This document shows, in pieces, positions 40,829 through 42,094 of a stretch of 42,094 nucleotides of DNA (positions within the stretch are counted from its first letter, which is position 1; the number at the start of each line of letters is the position of its first letter). The position numbers were made by a program, and so were the translations under genes. The notes beneath the pieces were generated by a model, which saw nothing but the letters and a program-made list of their open reading frames with translations, ran no database searches and was not told where the DNA came from. The stretch spans positions 1-42,094 of the forward strand of contig JAGHYX010000005.1 of the NCBI GenBank assembly GCA_017743375.1, in the 5' to 3' direction. The stretch comes from Chloroflexota bacterium. Its GTDB lineage: Bacteria; Chloroflexota; Anaerolineae; J036; Brachytrichaceae.

Positions 40829-42094
40829 CTATGGCTTGCGGACGATTGGCACGAAGACCGGGTAGTAAGGCCGTAGCTCGAAGGCGCCGATGTCGCAGGC
40901 GTTGGTGAGGAACCACGGTCGGCCGAAGAAGCGCTGGTCCAGGGTCACGGGGCAGGCCGAGGCCGGCACGCGGTCCACCGCTGGGCTGCCCAGCGCGAGC
41001 GCATGGTTGAGCGTGCCGCCGCTGTTCGGCGCCAGCGGCTTGAGTTTGGGGTCAACGTTCGTAAAGGCAAAGCCACTGCACGAGCTGTCGCTGGACATCG
41101 AGTAGCCGTTGTCCGTGACCGTCCCTGCGCAGTTGGTGCTGGTGTTGTAAGCCAGCAGCGTGGCGTAGACCTGCACGTTGGCGCTGGCCGTCACGCTAAT
41201 GCCGTTGCCCGTCGTGTTGCTGGCCACGGTGACGAACCAAAGCTGCGCGTTGCCATCATCGGCGCGCAACCCGCCGCCGGTGTTGCCGCTGAGCGTGCTG
41301 TTGGTGATGACCAGCGTGCCGGTGAGGTGGTAGGCGCCGCCCTGGTTGTTGCTGACAATTGCGCTGTTTGTGATCACCATCCCGCTGCCTGGGCTGCTGG
41401 CGTCGTTGTAGAGGCCGCCGCCCTGGGCCGCGGTGTTGCTCTCCACTTGTGCGCTAAAGGCGCGCAGGTGGCCGGCGTTGTAGAGACCGCCACCATTACT
41501 CGACTGGTTGGCGCGGATGACGACGACGCTGATGGTCGCATGGCCGCCGCCAGCATTGAACACGCCGCCGCCATTTTGGCCCGCGATGTTGTTGGCCACA
41601 GTAGCGCTGGTCAGGGTCAGCGCTCCGCCGTTCCAGATCCCGCCGCCGTCTGCGCTGGCCGTGTTTGTCTGCACGCTGGCGTTGCTGATGATAACGGCCC
41701 CGCCGCTCTCGTTGTACACGCCGCCGCCGTCTGCGCTGGCCGTGTTGCTGTGCACGCCGGCGCTGGTGATTGTCAGCGTGGCGCTGATGGCGTTGTAAAC
41801 GCCGCCGCCCTTCTGCGCCTGGTTGCCGGCCCCTGGCTCGCCGATGCCGGCGCTGCTGACGAGCGTCTGCCCGTTCGGCGCGTTGAAGATGCCGCCGCCA
41901 AGCTGGGCAGCGCTGTTGGCGCGCAGGCCGGCGCTGGTCACCGTGAGCACGCCGCTGTTCCAAAGTCCGCCGCCGTTTGCGCTGGCCGTGTTGGTGTGCA
42001 CGCCGGCGTTGCTGATGGTGGCTCTGCCGCCGTTGTTGAACACGCCGCCGCCGTTTTGCGCTTGATTGCTGTGCACGGCGTTGCCGATGATGCT
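40829..42094 (-). CDS. Right-handed beta-helix repeat surface protein (5' part outside window)
   Basis: The minus-strand frame is open to the window edge (codons before 42076 read SIIGNA), so only the C-terminal 421 residues are present. They are mostly imperfect repeats of about 22-24 residues such as ISNAGVHTNTASANGGGLWN and TSAGLRANSAAQLGGGIFN, with invariant GGG turns, the pattern of parallel beta-helix polymorphic outer-membrane-like proteins. After the repeats comes a conserved end block (NPHGG-like LAPNSGGTLNHALALGSPAV, CDIGAFELRPYYPVFVPIV) found at the C-terminus of many such proteins in Chloroflexota. Export and adhesion are inferred. Earlier in-frame GTG codons inside the repeats are not real starts. 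Confidence 0.9.
   Translation of the reverse strand, partial: SIIGNAVHSNQAQNGGGVFNNGGRATISNAGVHTNTASANGGGLWNSGVLTVTSAGLRANSAAQLGGGIFNAPNGQTLVSSAGIGEPGAGNQAQKGGGVYNAISATLTITSAGVHSNTASADGGGVYNESGGAVIISNASVQTNTASADGGGIWNGGALTLTSATVANNIAGQNGGGVFNAGGGHATISVVVIRANQSSNGGGLYNAGHLRAFSAQVESNTAAQGGGLYNDASSPGSGMVITNSAIVSNNQGGAYHLTGTLVITNSTLSGNTGGGLRADDGNAQLWFVTVASNTTGNGISVTASANVQVYATLLAYNTSTNCAGTVTDNGYSMSSDSSCSGFAFTNVDPKLKPLAPNSGGTLNHALALGSPAVDRVPASACPVTLDQRFFGRPWFLTNACDIGAFELRPYYPVFVPIVRKP

Overview
The window is about 42 kb of GC-rich chromosomal DNA, densely packed with genes in alternating-strand operons. Gene content points to a Chloroflexota bacterium of the Anaerolineae type. The evidence is a bactofilin, a septum-initiator-like protein, an F420/FMN PPOX-fold protein, a TatA/B-like protein with GPERLP, an AceE-type E1 beside an FCD-type GntR regulator, many FHA/kinase/phosphatase proteins, and heptanucleotide repeat arrays of a kind I associate with these genomes. 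The phylum is an inference from memory of these families; no 16S gene or search supports it.

Layout. 1-922: a possible gene tail, then a PIN-domain protein and an overlapping small partner. 1059-4274 (+): threonine synthase, homoserine kinase and a solo MsmK/UgpC-type ABC ATPase, closed by a bidirectional terminator. 4313-7357 (-): class III aminotransferase and RecN. 7584-12625 (+): tRNA-Leu(CAG), septum-initiator-like protein, bactofilin, GatC, GatA, a sugar nucleotidyltransferase with a left-handed helix tail, and a 2-oxoacid dehydrogenase E2 with two E3-binding domains; several of these overlap by 4 bp. 12773-14299 (+): CrtI/CrtISO-like desaturase. 17405-14282 (-): GntR/FCD regulator followed 4 bp later by a homodimeric pyruvate-dehydrogenase-type E1. 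22797-17621 (-): rpmF, fabD, fabG, Asp23/Gls24, nusB, TatA/B, then tatC, DUF952 and a PPOX protein.

22942-33456 (+) is the most distinctive region. After a MaoC hydratase and a CitE-like protein come eight same-strand genes for phospho-signalling: a PP2C-fold protein lacking metal ligands, a membrane-anchored FHA protein, a PP2C phosphatase with a kinase-like N-terminal half, a secreted/transmembrane VWA-FHA protein, a double zinc-ribbon FHA protein, two tandem Ser/Thr kinases (one with a long Pro/Thr stalk and an external domain), and a four-helix membrane protein with a zinc ribbon. They look like one envelope-sensing kinase/phosphatase/FHA module.

34447-33530 (-): rplU-rpmA-rpmE behind a near-consensus promoter; the L31 has no zinc cysteines. 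34767-34949 (+): an orphan transcription unit with a -10 box, a complete Shine-Dalgarno sequence, a 16-codon ORF, an internal anti-SD mimic, an 11-bp stem that would place that mimic in its loop (a possible pseudoknot), and a strong intrinsic terminator. It is my best candidate for an undescribed RNA element. 34954-42094 (-): a small helical hypothetical protein, MgtE, a GH13 amylase, DUF92, trmD, yajC and the C-terminal part of a repetitive right-handed beta-helix surface protein that runs off the window.

Two whole-window patterns stand out. First, at least eight genes have a -10-like hexamer ending 6-9 nt before the start codon and no Shine-Dalgarno site, which suggests leaderless transcripts. 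Second, two intergenic regions carry inverted arrays of a 7-bp repeat (CGTATTN-like).
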